From an uncultured Blautia sp. (GTDB lineage Bacteria; Bacillota; Clostridia; Lachnospirales; Lachnospiraceae), in contig URVB01000005.1 in the NCBI GenBank assembly GCA_900551075.1, positions 62,001 to 126,000 of the forward strand: a DNA stretch of 64,000 nt, in the 5' to 3' direction. The position numbers were made by a program, and so were the translations under genes. The notes below the pieces were generated by a model that saw only the letters and a program-made list of their open reading frames with translations, was not told where the DNA came from and did no database searches. Positions 17,042 to 26,321 of this stretch are shown in pieces (the stretch's first letter is position 1; each line of letters starts with the position of its first letter).

Positions 17042-17075
17042 AGAAGGGAATAGGGAAGATGCCCTATTCCCTTCT
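17042..17075 (+). other. Strong RNA hairpin between the two GH3 genes
   Basis: Perfect 14-bp stem (arm AGAAGGGAATAGGG) with a 6-base loop in the 57-base gap between the GH3 genes. It is followed at once by the AGGAGG of the second gene and has no T-tract. It is more likely an mRNA processing or stability element, or a site affecting relative expression, than a terminator. Confidence 0.65.
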
Positions 17076-17089
17076 TCAGGAGGAAATCA

Positions 17090-19525
17090 ATGAAACATCT
17101 TGATATTATTCAAAGTATGACATTAGAGGAAAAGGCTGCTTTTTTAAGTGGGAAGGGGGAATGGGATACAAGAGATATTCCACGTCTTGGAATCCCGTCT
17201 GTGTTCTGTTCAGACGGACCTCATGGAATCCGTAAGCAGGCCGGAGCAGGGGACCATCTTGGACTGAATGAGTCTCTTCCTGCCACTTGTTATCCGACAG
17301 CTGCAACTATAGCAAACAGTTGGAATACAGAACTGGGAAAAGAAATTGGAGAAGCACTGGGAGAGGAGGCGCGGGTGCTGAACGTGCAGGTATTGTTGGG
17401 CCCCGGGTTGAATGTAAAACGAAGCCCTCTCTGTGGTAGAAATTTTGAATATTTTTCTGAAGATCCATATCTATCAGGAAAGATGGCAGCTTCTTATATT
17501 CAAGGAATCCAAAGTCAAGGCGTGCATGCCTGTCCGAAGCATTTTGCGGTAAACAGTCAGGAACTACGCCGGATGGCTATGAATGCAGTTTTGGATGAGA
17601 GGACACTACGGGAGATTTATCTTACAGGATTTGAAATTGCTGTAAAAGAGGGTGGAGCGAAAGCTATCATGTCTAGTTATAATCAAATAAATGGAACTTA
17701 TGCCAATGAAAATATGCATCTTTTAAAAGAAATTTTACGGAAAGAATGGGGATTTGAAGGTATTGTTATTACGGACTGGGGCGGTTCCAATGATCATGTA
17801 AAAGGTGTGAAAGCAGAATCGAATCTGGAGATGCCGGCTCCGGGACTGGATTCAGCTAGACAGATTATAGCCGCGGTAGAAAATGGTAGCCTGACGATGG
17901 AGGAATTGAATATCTGTGTAGATACTTTGCTGGATGCGGTGTTTACTGTGAGTGAAAGCAGCAAAAAGAGAGCAGAGGATTTTGATAGTAAAGAACACCA
18001 CCGTCTTGCAAGAAAAGCAGCAGCAGAAAGTGCAGTATTATTAAAAAATACAAACTCTATTTTACCATTGAAACCGGGATGCAAGGTTGCTGTAATAGGT
18101 GATTTTGCAAAAGAGCCACGTTATCAAGGGGCAGGTTCCTCAATGGTAAATCCTACGTTAGTGGAAACCGTGGAAAAAGTAATGTCAGATTATGATTTGC
18201 AGGTGTTAGGCATAACTGGAGGATACCGTCGGACAGGAGAAGCAGATGAAGTGTTAAAGAAAGAAGCCATAGATCTGGCAGCAGATGCGGATGTGGTACT
18301 TTACTACTTTGGCTTAGATGAACTCAGTGAATCAGAGGGGTTAGATCGGACACATATGAGGATTCCACAGAATCAGATTGAATTATTGCAGTCGGTTCTT
18401 CAGGTGAATGAAAATATTGTAGGGATCCTAAGCACCGGTGCTGCGGTAGAGATGCCCTGGCAGACGTGTTGTAAGGCAATCCTGCACGGATATTTGTCCG
18501 GACAGGCGGGGGCAAGTGCAATGCTTGATATTTTGACAGGAAAGGTAAATCCCTCTGGTCGACTTGCAGAAAGTTACCCATTACGCTATGAGGACACGCC
18601 TGCTTTCCGGCATTTTCCTAGCACGGAGAAAAATTCTGAATATCGAGAGAGTATTTATGTGGGGTATCGGTATTATGATACCAGTATGGTACGGGTGCAG
18701 TATCCATTCGGTTATGGTTTGTCATATACAGAATTTACTTATTCAGATCTTATAGTTGAAGAGGATGGAATCCGTGTGCTGATTACTAATACTGGAGACT
18801 TCGACGGCGCAGAGGTGGTGCAGATGTATGTGGGACTTCCAAACGCTATCGTATTCCGTCCGGCAAAAGAATTAAAAGGATTTTCTAAAATATTTTTAAA
18901 AGCTGGAGAAAGCGGGGAAGTAACGATTCCATTTGATGATAAAACCTTTCGCTACTGGAATATAAAAACCAATCGTTGGGAGGTGGAAATGGGAACCTAT
19001 CAGATTATGGTAGGAGCAAGCGTTGACGATATCAGACTGACAGGTGAAATTGAACAGGATGGCACAACAACTGTGTATCCTTATAATCCTGCAGAATTAC
19101 CCTACTATTATACTGGAATAGTACAGCAGATATCTGACCGAGAATTTGAGGTACTTCTTGACCATTCTATTCCTGATGGAAGCTGGAATGGAGAACTGAC
19201 ATCAAATGATGCTATCTGTCAAATGTATTATGCAAAAAGTAGACTTGCCAGATTTATTTATAACCGTCTGACAAGTTTTAAGAAAAGAAGCGAAGAAAAA
19301 GGTAAGCCGGATTTGAACATTCTGTTTATTTATAACATGCCATTTCGGGCGTTGGCAAAGATGACGGCAGGTATGGTAAGCATGGATATGGTAGATGGGA
19401 TTGTGGAAGTTGTAAATGGTCATTTTTTTAAAGGGATAAATAAAATTATAAATGGATTTTTTGTAAATATCTTGGCAAATAAGAAATATGGTAAAAAGCT
19501 GTCTAAAGGAAATGAGGTGAAATAG
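17090..19525 (+). CDS. GH3 beta-glucosidase-type glycosidase (cytosolic)
   Basis: 811 residues in the normal GH3 order. Barrel about 1-290 (KHFAVNSQE, nucleophile Asp229 in IVITDWGGS), alpha/beta sandwich about 310-560, Fn3-like domain about 585-655. An extra C-terminal region of about 150 residues follows, with a hydrophobic, Lys-ending helical tail. No signal peptide. GH3 members hydrolyse beta-glucosides, beta-xylosides or beta-GlcNAc; the subsite residues seen here do not settle which. AGGAGG lies upstream. It is coupled to the permuted GH3 gene, and products trimmed outside may be finished inside. Confidence 0.9.
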   Translation: MKHLDIIQSMTLEEKAAFLSGKGEWDTRDIPRLGIPSVFCSDGPHGIRKQAGAGDHLGLNESLPATCYPTAATIANSWNTELGKEIGEALGEEARVLNVQVLLGPGLNVKRSPLCGRNFEYFSEDPYLSGKMAASYIQGIQSQGVHACPKHFAVNSQELRRMAMNAVLDERTLREIYLTGFEIAVKEGGAKAIMSSYNQINGTYANENMHLLKEILRKEWGFEGIVITDWGGSNDHVKGVKAESNLEMPAPGLDSARQIIAAVENGSLTMEELNICVDTLLDAVFTVSESSKKRAEDFDSKEHHRLARKAAAESAVLLKNTNSILPLKPGCKVAVIGDFAKEPRYQGAGSSMVNPTLVETVEKVMSDYDLQVLGITGGYRRTGEADEVLKKEAIDLAADADVVLYYFGLDELSESEGLDRTHMRIPQNQIELLQSVLQVNENIVGILSTGAAVEMPWQTCCKAILHGYLSGQAGASAMLDILTGKVNPSGRLAESYPLRYEDTPAFRHFPSTEKNSEYRESIYVGYRYYDTSMVRVQYPFGYGLSYTEFTYSDLIVEEDGIRVLITNTGDFDGAEVVQMYVGLPNAIVFRPAKELKGFSKIFLKAGESGEVTIPFDDKTFRYWNIKTNRWEVEMGTYQIMVGASVDDIRLTGEIEQDGTTTVYPYNPAELPYYYTGIVQQISDREFEVLLDHSIPDGSWNGELTSNDAICQMYYAKSRLARFIYNRLTSFKKRSEEKGKPDLNILFIYNMPFRALAKMTAGMVSMDMVDGIVEVVNGHFFKGINKIINGFFVNILANKKYGKKLSKGNEVK

Positions 19526-19527
19526 AT

Positions 19528-20157
19528 ATGAAGAATATAGCACAATGGTGGAAAAATCATTGGGAAATTTTTGAAGAAAAACATCCGAAGCTGTCCAAAT
19601 GGGTATATCAGATATTTTATTTCTTTGTGTTCAGTATGGGAGTGACGGCATTCCAATATCTGGTATTTACATTTATGCCGGGAATATTGGGAATCGGTCT
19701 TGCTGGTACAGAATTCATGTGGCCACAAAGAGCGATGCATATCTTTGGGGTAGATTTTACGTGGAGTTTACTGGGGTATAATGTACTTTATGATGCTTCC
19801 GGTGCAGTAATCATTGGCGGAGGACTGGGGTATTTTATCAGTTATGAAGTTGGTTCTTTTCTGGCTCAGTGCATTAACTTTCCGTTACAGAGAAATATTA
19901 CCTTTAAGAGCAAAGGAAATCCTGTATATCAGGGCATGTGGTATTTTATCGCATGGGTTGTAATTTCCCTGATATGTAATGGCTTCAATAACTTGTGGAT
20001 GCCGATTGCATCTGTCTATGTAGCTCCGGCGATTTATAATTTGTTGGTCACCTTTATTACTGGTGGTGTTTCGATGATTATTTTTTTCTTTGTGTTTAAG
20101 ATTATTTTCCCAGAAGGGGAAGCGAAGGGGGAAAGCATTTTAGGAGAACAAAATTAA
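19528..20157 (+). CDS. GtrA-like membrane protein
   Basis: 209 residues with four or more hydrophobic segments and the NFPLQRNITFKSK motif characteristic of GtrA/DPMS-type membrane proteins, which assist lipid-linked sugar transfer or flipping. It starts two bases after the GH3 stop, with GAGGTGAAATAG just upstream of ATG 19528, so it belongs to the GH3 operon. It is longer than usual GtrA proteins (about 120-140) because of inserted segments in the first half. A link between polyprenyl-glycan handling and the GH3 enzymes is inference. Confidence 0.75.
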   Translation: MKNIAQWWKNHWEIFEEKHPKLSKWVYQIFYFFVFSMGVTAFQYLVFTFMPGILGIGLAGTEFMWPQRAMHIFGVDFTWSLLGYNVLYDASGAVIIGGGLGYFISYEVGSFLAQCINFPLQRNITFKSKGNPVYQGMWYFIAWVVISLICNGFNNLWMPIASVYVAPAIYNLLVTFITGGVSMIIFFFVFKIIFPEGEAKGESILGEQN

Positions 20158-20160
20158 AAT

Positions 20161-20247
20161 ATGATTATCTATATAGTAGCACTTATTCTAGCCAGCGTGA
20201 TAGCATTGTACAGCTATTTTTACTTAAAAGAATTCGGTATTTTTTAA
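20161..20247 (+). CDS. Possible 28-residue membrane peptide
   Basis: ATG 20161 opens a 28-codon frame: hydrophobic from residue 2 to about 19, then Tyr/Phe/Lys and a TAA. It is a plausible single-pass microprotein, three bases after the GtrA-like gene. The only ribosome-site-like sequence (AGGAGA) is about 14 bases away, which is too far for comfort. Confidence 0.35.
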   Translation: MIIYIVALILASVIALYSYFYLKEFGIF

Positions 20248-20381
20248 GCTTGATATGAAATGTAGAGGTTGTAAAATTTTTACATTTGTCTTACTAGATT
20301 ATGGTAGTTAAGTGGATTAGCATATATCTAATCAGAACAGAAGAACATGGCGAATAATGAAGTTAGATTAAAAAGAGAGTT

Positions 20382-20900
20382 GTGATAGTTTTGGAAAAAA
20401 GAAATGCACCAAATAAAATAAAATTTATAGAATATTTATTGGTTTTCCATTGGGGATTTCTGCTGTTTTTAGCCTTTTATGCATTTGTAGAAGATATAGT
20501 AGGATGGCTGATGGGGACAGTATCAGTGAAAGCACAACCATATAATATGAGTGGTCTTTTAATTATGTGCATGGAAATATTTATGATATTTATTATAGGC
20601 ATTTTTGAAGGGATATGTTTTAGCTCATTTGAGAAACAAAAATGGAACGATATGTCATGGTATTGGATTAGCTGTTTCTTTGTTTTGTGGATTAGCTATT
20701 TTACTGCGATAGAGGCTTATCGTATTTGGGAAACTATCTTTAAAAGAGTAACTTGGGAATCAACAAAACAGAGTTTTCTATTAGCAGGAAGTATTACAGT
20801 TAGAGAATTTATAGGTGTGTGTATTGGGTGCCTTTTGGGGAAAGGAGGGATAGTGGTAAAAACCTATAGAGGCAGAAAAAATGAAGATAAAATATATTAG
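20382..20900 (+). CDS. Integral membrane protein of unknown function
   Basis: 172 residues from GTG 20382 (AAGAGAG upstream; TTG 20391 is an alternative). Four hydrophobic segments at about 15-40, 55-80, 90-112 and 125-150, with a basic C-terminal tail. No motif recognised. It overlaps the following PBP gene by 20 bases, so it is probably co-expressed with the PBP/RodA pair. A short palindrome GATTAG-N7-CTAATC at 20315-20333 lies in its promoter region. Confidence 0.65.
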   Translation: MIVLEKRNAPNKIKFIEYLLVFHWGFLLFLAFYAFVEDIVGWLMGTVSVKAQPYNMSGLLIMCMEIFMIFIIGIFEGICFSSFEKQKWNDMSWYWISCFFVLWISYFTAIEAYRIWETIFKRVTWESTKQSFLLAGSITVREFIGVCIGCLLGKGGIVVKTYRGRKNEDKIY

Positions 20901-23847
20901 TAGGTTTAATAAGCGCTGCGAGAATTTAAGCTATATTAAGACATTCTCGTTTAACAGGAAATTGTTTATAAAAATGCAAAAATACTTAAGTATGTCGATG
21001 AAAAAAAGAAAAATAAAAGTATATGAAAAATTTACAAAAAATCGCTTATATGCACTGGGTATTCTATTGACAGGAATGTTTACTGTCGTTCTCGGCAGAT
21101 TTTTTTCATTGCAGATCTTGCAGGGAGATGAGTTTTTGCAGGAATATCGGGAGCAGATTGAGCGGGAAGAAGATATTGAGGCCGGAAGAGGAACGATTTA
21201 CGATCGTAATGGAATACCGCTGGCATACAATGAATTGGCCTATTCCATAACAATTGTGGATGATGACTTTTATGATACTACAAAAGAGCATAATGAAACA
21301 TTGAATCAGGTCATCAGTGATACCATTTCATTGATTGAAAGGTATGGGGATCATGTGGAAAATATATTGCCTATACAATATACAGAACTGGGAGAGTATG
21401 CATTCACCGTTGAAAATACAAGGCTTCAGCGTTTCCGTGCAGATGTTTTCGGACATAGTTCCATTGAAGAACTGGAGTACAATGAATCTCTTGGATATAA
21501 CGAAGCAGAAGCAACAGCAGGGCAGATTGTAGAGTATTTCTGTTCTGACAGACGTTTTGGAGTGGAAGGATTTGAGGAAAGAGAGGCATTGCAAATCAGT
21601 GCGGTTCGATATGCGATGTCTCTGAATTCTTACCGCCGTTATTCTCCTACGACTATAGCAAGAGATGTCAGTCAGGAAACGCTGGCAGCTATTGCAGAAA
21701 ATGAAGCAGATCTGCCGGGAGTTACATCAGAGGAACAATTGGTGAGACGGTATACAGAAAGCTATTACTTTTCTCATTTATTAGGATACACAGGACAGAT
21801 ATCCGAGGAAGAATTACAGGAATTTTCAGAACAAAGATCAGGGTATACAACAGAGGATTCTGTAGGGAAATCAGGAATTGAACAATTTTTGGAAACACAG
21901 CTTCAGGGAACGAAGGGTGGAGAAAGGTTTTATGTAGATAATGTCGGGAGAGTAACAGACCGTCTGGAAACGACAGAGCCTGTACCTGGGAATGATGTGT
22001 ATCTGACAATCGATGCGGATTTACAGAGAACGGTATACCGCTTACTGGAACAAAGGCTTGCAGGAATCGTATACGCAAATCTGGTAGAAGGGGGGATGCC
22101 GGAGCAGTCAGAAGATGATGCAGACAACGTAAGAATTACTTCCGATGAAGTTTATTTTGCCCTAATTGATAATCAGGTGCTGGACACAGAACAATTTATG
22201 GCGGCAGACAGAAACAGCAGACAGTATTATATGGGAAACGCAGCACGGGAATTGAACAACAGTGTTTTAGCTGAGTTTCCGGCTGCGTTGGAAATTCCGT
22301 ATGAGCAGCTGTCAGACGTACAGCAAAGTGCGGTTGATGTGGTAATGGAGCTGCTAAATCAGGAAGAAGTGTTTGTCTATACGAACGAAGTATTGGAAGA
22401 TGAAAGTTACAAAAACTGGCAGTCCGGTAAAATTAGTTTTCAGAATCTGATGGAAGAGGCAGTTTCAAAAGATTGGTTAAATTTAGAACACCTGACGCTG
22501 GAGAGAACTTATGTAACTACAGAGGAAATCGTTACAGCAATAAAAACCAAACTTACAGAGCAGATTCCAAAGAGCCGCACATATGAAGAAATGATCTATG
22601 AACATTTAATACGAAACGGAAGTATTTCAGGGTATGATATCTGTCTTGCACTCTATGAACAAGAGATACTGAGCGATGAAGAAGGCTATGTATCACTTAG
22701 CAGCCGGGAAATCTCTGCTTATAGTTTTATCCGGGAAAAAATCAGAACACTTCAAATTACTCCTGCACAGCTGGCATTAGATCCGAGCACCGCTTCCAGC
22801 GTGGTAGTTGATCCGAACAATGGGCAGGTATTAGCGTGTGTAACATATCCGGGATATGATAACAACCGCCTGGCAAACACTGTTGATGCCGAATATTATA
22901 ATCAACTTTTACAGGATGAATCTCTTCCGCTATATAACAATGCCACACAACAGAGGACAGCTCCGGGATCCACATTTAAACCAGTAACAGCGGCTGCCGG
23001 AATATCAGAGGGAGTGATCACACCATATAGCACAATTACGGATAGAGGTTCATTTGAAAAGGTAACCCCAAGTCCGGAATGCTGGTTTTATCCAAATGGA
23101 ACACATGGCGATATTAACGTATCAGAAGCAATCCGAGATTCTTGTAATTACTTTTTTTATGAGACAGCCTTTCGTTTTAGTGACGGACAGGAAACAGAAG
23201 AAGGAACCTTCTTTGATGAGGAAAAGGGAATCTCTATACTGGCAGAGGAGGCTCGTAATTTTGGTCTGGGAGATGGTACCGGGATACAGCTTACAGAGAG
23301 CAGCCCGCAATTAGCAGACGAATATCCGATTACGGCTGCAATCGGGCAGAGTAATTTTGCGTTTACTACAACACAGCTTGCGAGATATGCGGCAACGCTG
23401 GCAAATGGCGGGGACATTTATAACCTGAATCTGATTGATCGTGTAGAAAAATCATCACAGGAAATGGCAGAAAATCAGGAGAGTGAACCTTTAAAAAGAG
23501 TGGAAAACGTTACGTCTGAGACATGGCAGGCAATACATACCGGAATGGAAATGATGGCAGAGGATTCGGGGTATTTTGAAGATATGCCTGTTTCGATTGC
23601 AGGAAAAACAGGTACAGCCGAGCAGGTAAATAACAGACCGAACCATGCTTTATTTATAGGATACGCTTCAACAGAAAATCCGGAGCTGGCTTTGGCAACA
23701 AGGATTGCATATGGTTACGGATCGTCCAATGCGGCAGAGGTTTCAGCCGATATTCTGCGTTATTATTATGAAGTAGAAACAGAGCAGGAGCTGGTGGATG
23801 GTATAGCGGATAATGTTGGAATGACAGGAAACCGTATAGCGGATTAG
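20881..23847 (+). CDS. Class B penicillin-binding protein (PBP2/MrdA-like)
   Basis: 988 residues. Short basic N-terminus, one membrane anchor (about 57-78), PBP dimerisation domain (GRGTIYDRNG onward), a long insertion, and a transpeptidase domain. Active-site motifs: SxxK in PGSTFKP, SxN in DSCNYF and KTGT in AGKTGTAEQ. It crosslinks peptidoglycan during elongation. The insert of about 240 residues between the dimerisation and catalytic domains is typical of Clostridia PBP2. The start at 20881 has AGAGG upstream; a later Met near residue 38 is an alternative. The RodA-type partner follows directly. Confidence 0.92.
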   Translation: MKIKYISRFNKRCENLSYIKTFSFNRKLFIKMQKYLSMSMKKRKIKVYEKFTKNRLYALGILLTGMFTVVLGRFFSLQILQGDEFLQEYREQIEREEDIEAGRGTIYDRNGIPLAYNELAYSITIVDDDFYDTTKEHNETLNQVISDTISLIERYGDHVENILPIQYTELGEYAFTVENTRLQRFRADVFGHSSIEELEYNESLGYNEAEATAGQIVEYFCSDRRFGVEGFEEREALQISAVRYAMSLNSYRRYSPTTIARDVSQETLAAIAENEADLPGVTSEEQLVRRYTESYYFSHLLGYTGQISEEELQEFSEQRSGYTTEDSVGKSGIEQFLETQLQGTKGGERFYVDNVGRVTDRLETTEPVPGNDVYLTIDADLQRTVYRLLEQRLAGIVYANLVEGGMPEQSEDDADNVRITSDEVYFALIDNQVLDTEQFMAADRNSRQYYMGNAARELNNSVLAEFPAALEIPYEQLSDVQQSAVDVVMELLNQEEVFVYTNEVLEDESYKNWQSGKISFQNLMEEAVSKDWLNLEHLTLERTYVTTEEIVTAIKTKLTEQIPKSRTYEEMIYEHLIRNGSISGYDICLALYEQEILSDEEGYVSLSSREISAYSFIREKIRTLQITPAQLALDPSTASSVVVDPNNGQVLACVTYPGYDNNRLANTVDAEYYNQLLQDESLPLYNNATQQRTAPGSTFKPVTAAAGISEGVITPYSTITDRGSFEKVTPSPECWFYPNGTHGDINVSEAIRDSCNYFFYETAFRFSDGQETEEGTFFDEEKGISILAEEARNFGLGDGTGIQLTESSPQLADEYPITAAIGQSNFAFTTTQLARYAATLANGGDIYNLNLIDRVEKSSQEMAENQESEPLKRVENVTSETWQAIHTGMEMMAEDSGYFEDMPVSIAGKTGTAEQVNNRPNHALFIGYASTENPELALATRIAYGYGSSNAAEVSADILRYYYEVETEQELVDGIADNVGMTGNRIAD

Positions 23848-23876
23848 CTTTGTTGATATACCGGAAAGGAGCGCGG

Positions 23877-24953
23877 ATGATTCGACAATATCGAAAAATA
23901 TATAAACTGAAATATTATCATTTTGGACTTGTATTGCTGACACTTGCTTTGACGCTGGCAGGAATTTTATTGATTGGCAGTGCGCGGGCTTCTGTACAAA
24001 ACCGACAGATAGCCGGACTTATCGCTGGTCTGGTAATCATGGTTGTAGTTTCTCTGTCAGATTATACTTTGATTATGAATATGGGGTGGATGCTGTACTT
24101 AATAAATATTGTTTTACTGATATCTGTAAGAGTAGCAGGTTCTGTAGCCGGAGGGGCTGGACGGTGGCTGCAAATAGGAGGATTTCGTTTTCAGGGAATC
24201 GCATTATTGCTGATTGGGCTGGTGTGCGTACTTATTCTTGGCCAGCCGGATTTGTCTACCACGATTGTCGTGTTTTGGATTTACATAAATATTTTGTTCT
24301 TGTCAGGTGTCAGTTACAAAATATTAGGGAAAATGTTTGCGGGGTTTGGCGTTTGTGCAGCAGGTGCTATATTTCTTGTGACAAGACCTAATCAGCAGCT
24401 GCTTGATACTTACCAATATGAACGTATTATGGCATGGCTCAACCCATCAGAATGGTCACAGGAGGCTTATCAACAGCAAAACTCCATGATGGCAATTGGC
24501 TCAGGCGGTTTTAGCGGAAAAGGATTAAATAATAACAGCCCATTATCGGTAAAAAACGGTGGATTTTTACCGGAGCCACATACGGATTTTATTATGGCAG
24601 TGGCAGGAGAGGAATTAGGGTATGCAGGAGTTCTTCTGATTATATTGCTATTGCTGCTTATTATTTTATGTTGTGTGGTAATTGGAATACGCACAAAGGA
24701 TGTGGTTGGAAAAATGATTTGCGGTGGAGTAGCTGCATTTATAGGCGGACAGGCATTTATTAATCTATGTGTGGTTACAGGCCTTATGCCGAATACTGGT
24801 CTGACATTGCCGTTTGTCAGCTACGGATTAACATCATTACTTTCCTGTTTTGCGGGAATTGGTCTTGTACTGAATGTAGAGATTAATAGAAAAACAACAC
24901 TTGAGTTAAAAAGAAGATTAAAGAAAGGAAGAAATAGAATTGGCAGGTTATAG
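23877..24953 (+). CDS. RodA/FtsW/SpoVE-family SEDS glycosyltransferase
   Basis: 358 residues from ATG 23877 behind GGAAAGGAG, with about ten membrane segments. SEDS signatures: LGQPDLSTT, PEPHTDFIMAVAGEELG (the extracellular loop with the essential Asp), and TGLTLPFVSYG. SEDS proteins polymerise lipid II together with a class B PBP, exactly the gene just upstream. The arrangement therefore encodes a complete polymerase/crosslinker pair, either the cell's elongation pair or a second one. The stop overlaps the next gene by 14 bases. Confidence 0.92.
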   Translation: MIRQYRKIYKLKYYHFGLVLLTLALTLAGILLIGSARASVQNRQIAGLIAGLVIMVVVSLSDYTLIMNMGWMLYLINIVLLISVRVAGSVAGGAGRWLQIGGFRFQGIALLLIGLVCVLILGQPDLSTTIVVFWIYINILFLSGVSYKILGKMFAGFGVCAAGAIFLVTRPNQQLLDTYQYERIMAWLNPSEWSQEAYQQQNSMMAIGSGGFSGKGLNNNSPLSVKNGGFLPEPHTDFIMAVAGEELGYAGVLLIILLLLLIILCCVVIGIRTKDVVGKMICGGVAAFIGGQAFINLCVVTGLMPNTGLTLPFVSYGLTSLLSCFAGIGLVLNVEINRKTTLELKRRLKKGRNRIGRL

Positions 24954-25518
24954 AAGAAAAAATGAGTTTAAAAGAACGATATATGCATTTGTGGCAGGGA
25001 TCCTTTTGGTATCTTTAGCAGCAGGAATTTTAGGATCTATGTCTGCAGATACGACACAACAGTCTGCAAACAATGCAAATGATATTCATAATACGCAACA
25101 TACAGAAGTATCTGTGGCAGATGCAGAGTTGAAACAATACGAAACAGATGGAGAGAACATTTCAGTTCCGATTACAGATATGCAGGAAGGGCTGAATGTA
25201 TATGAATACAACATAAATGATGTACAAATGCAGATATTAGCTCTCAAGACAGATGATGGTCAGATTCAGGCAGCTTTTAATACATGTAGAACCTGTAATG
25301 GTGCAGAGAATGCATTCTTTGTACTGCATGGTGATAATCTTGTATGTCAGACATGTGGCAGTCAGTTTCCGTTGGAGGAGTTGGGAACAAATATAAGAGA
25401 ATGTAGTCCAATTGAACTGGAGTATACAGTTGAGAATGGCATGATGAATATAAGTATTTCGGAATTACAGGATAATCAGAATCTTTTTTCGCTTTTGGAG
25501 TATTCAGCAGAAAAGTAA
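24940..25518 (+). CDS. Membrane-anchored double-CxxC protein (DUF2318-like)
   Basis: 192 residues from TTG 24940 behind AAAGGAAG. An N-terminal membrane anchor (about 13-33), a Ser/Asn/Thr-rich linker, then a domain with two cysteine pairs (TCRTCNG near 114-119, CQTCGSQ near 138-142). The spacing and the F-LEELG segment recall DUF2318, a putative metal- or heme-linked extracytoplasmic domain. Co-translated with rodA. The cysteines would face outside, so they could bind metal or act in thiol redox. Function unproven. Confidence 0.6.
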   Translation: MAGYRRKNEFKRTIYAFVAGILLVSLAAGILGSMSADTTQQSANNANDIHNTQHTEVSVADAELKQYETDGENISVPITDMQEGLNVYEYNINDVQMQILALKTDDGQIQAAFNTCRTCNGAENAFFVLHGDNLVCQTCGSQFPLEELGTNIRECSPIELEYTVENGMMNISISELQDNQNLFSLLEYSAEK

Positions 25519-25571
25519 ATTAAAAAATGAAATTTTTAGTTTGATTACATATAGTTCCGAAAGCGTAATAA

Positions 25572-26021
25572 TTGGATAGCATTGGGAAAGGTGGTGGAAT
25601 CAATGGGAATATTATAATCCAAATTAATGATACAGAAGAACATATTCTCCAGAAACTTATAGAGATATTGAATAATTCAGAAAAAATGAATTGTAATATA
25701 GATATATTAGATGAAAATAGTAATTTCAGACCTGAAACAATTATTATTGACCAGAAAAAAATGGAAGTGTTTAGTTTGGGTGAGAAGATTGAATTGACAG
25801 CAACAGAATTTAGAATATTGTTATATCTGGCCAGTTATCCGGGGCATGTGTTATCACACAAACAAATTTATGAAGCTGTTTGGGAAGAAGAATATGTCCA
25901 TGACGATGCTAATGTAACATCTCATATCAGTCACATTCGAAAAAAGATTGAACCAGATCCTAATCATCCAATATATATTCAGACTGTTAGGGGAGTTGGA
26001 TATAAATTTGTAAAACAATAA
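25572..26021 (+). CDS. Stand-alone OmpR/PhoB-type winged-helix regulator
   Basis: 149 residues. The C-terminal 95 residues form a Trans_reg_C domain (LTATEFRILLYLASYPG, DANVTSHISHIRKKIEP, TVRGVGYKF). The N-terminal 50 residues are too short for a receiver and lack the Asp and Lys. It may be a natural one-domain regulator or a truncated response regulator. The start is uncertain: TTG 25572 has no site, and the AAAGGTGGTGG at 25590 points to a start slightly downstream that is not a standard in-frame codon. Confidence 0.7.
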   Translation: MDSIGKGGGINGNIIIQINDTEEHILQKLIEILNNSEKMNCNIDILDENSNFRPETIIIDQKKMEVFSLGEKIELTATEFRILLYLASYPGHVLSHKQIYEAVWEEEYVHDDANVTSHISHIRKKIEPDPNHPIYIQTVRGVGYKFVKQ

Positions 26022-26054
26022 AACAGGCTGCTCATGCAAGAGTAGTCTGTTTTA
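26020..26054. terminator. Bidirectional terminator
   Basis: An imperfect stem pairs AAAACAGgCTgCTC with GAGTAGTCTGTTTT, A-rich on one side and T-rich on the other, between the convergent winged-helix and XRE genes. Confidence 0.75.
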
Positions 26055-26306
26055 TTGTTTAGAGGAAGTTCTGTTTAATAAATAATCTGTAGTAACATGA
26101 AAATAATCAGCTAGAACGACAAGTTCATAATCAGGAACAAATCTGGTTCCATTTTCAATTCGAAGAACCGTTAAATCTGTAAACTCAATACCAGAAAGGG
26201 AAAGGCGGGCAGCTAAAGTCCGCTGTGAGATTTTCTGGTTTTGACGAAGTTCACGTATTCGTTGCCCTATGATATTTTTACTTTTTCCATTCCAGTATAT
26301 TTTCAT
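26052..26306 (-). CDS. XRE-family repressor-like regulator
   Basis: 84 residues; ATG at 26306 with AGGAGA on the minus strand. A HTH_3 domain fills most of it (IGQRIRELRQNQKISQRTLAARLSLSG is the first half). No extra effector domain, so it probably acts as a simple repressor. The divergent gap to 26486 holds two copies of a 15-bp motif that are good candidates for its operators. Confidence 0.85.
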   Translation of the reverse strand: MKIYWNGKSKNIIGQRIRELRQNQKISQRTLAARLSLSGIEFTDLTVLRIENGTRFVPDYELVVLADYFHVTTDYLLNRTSSKQ

Positions 26307-26321
26307 AAGATCTCCTACAGT

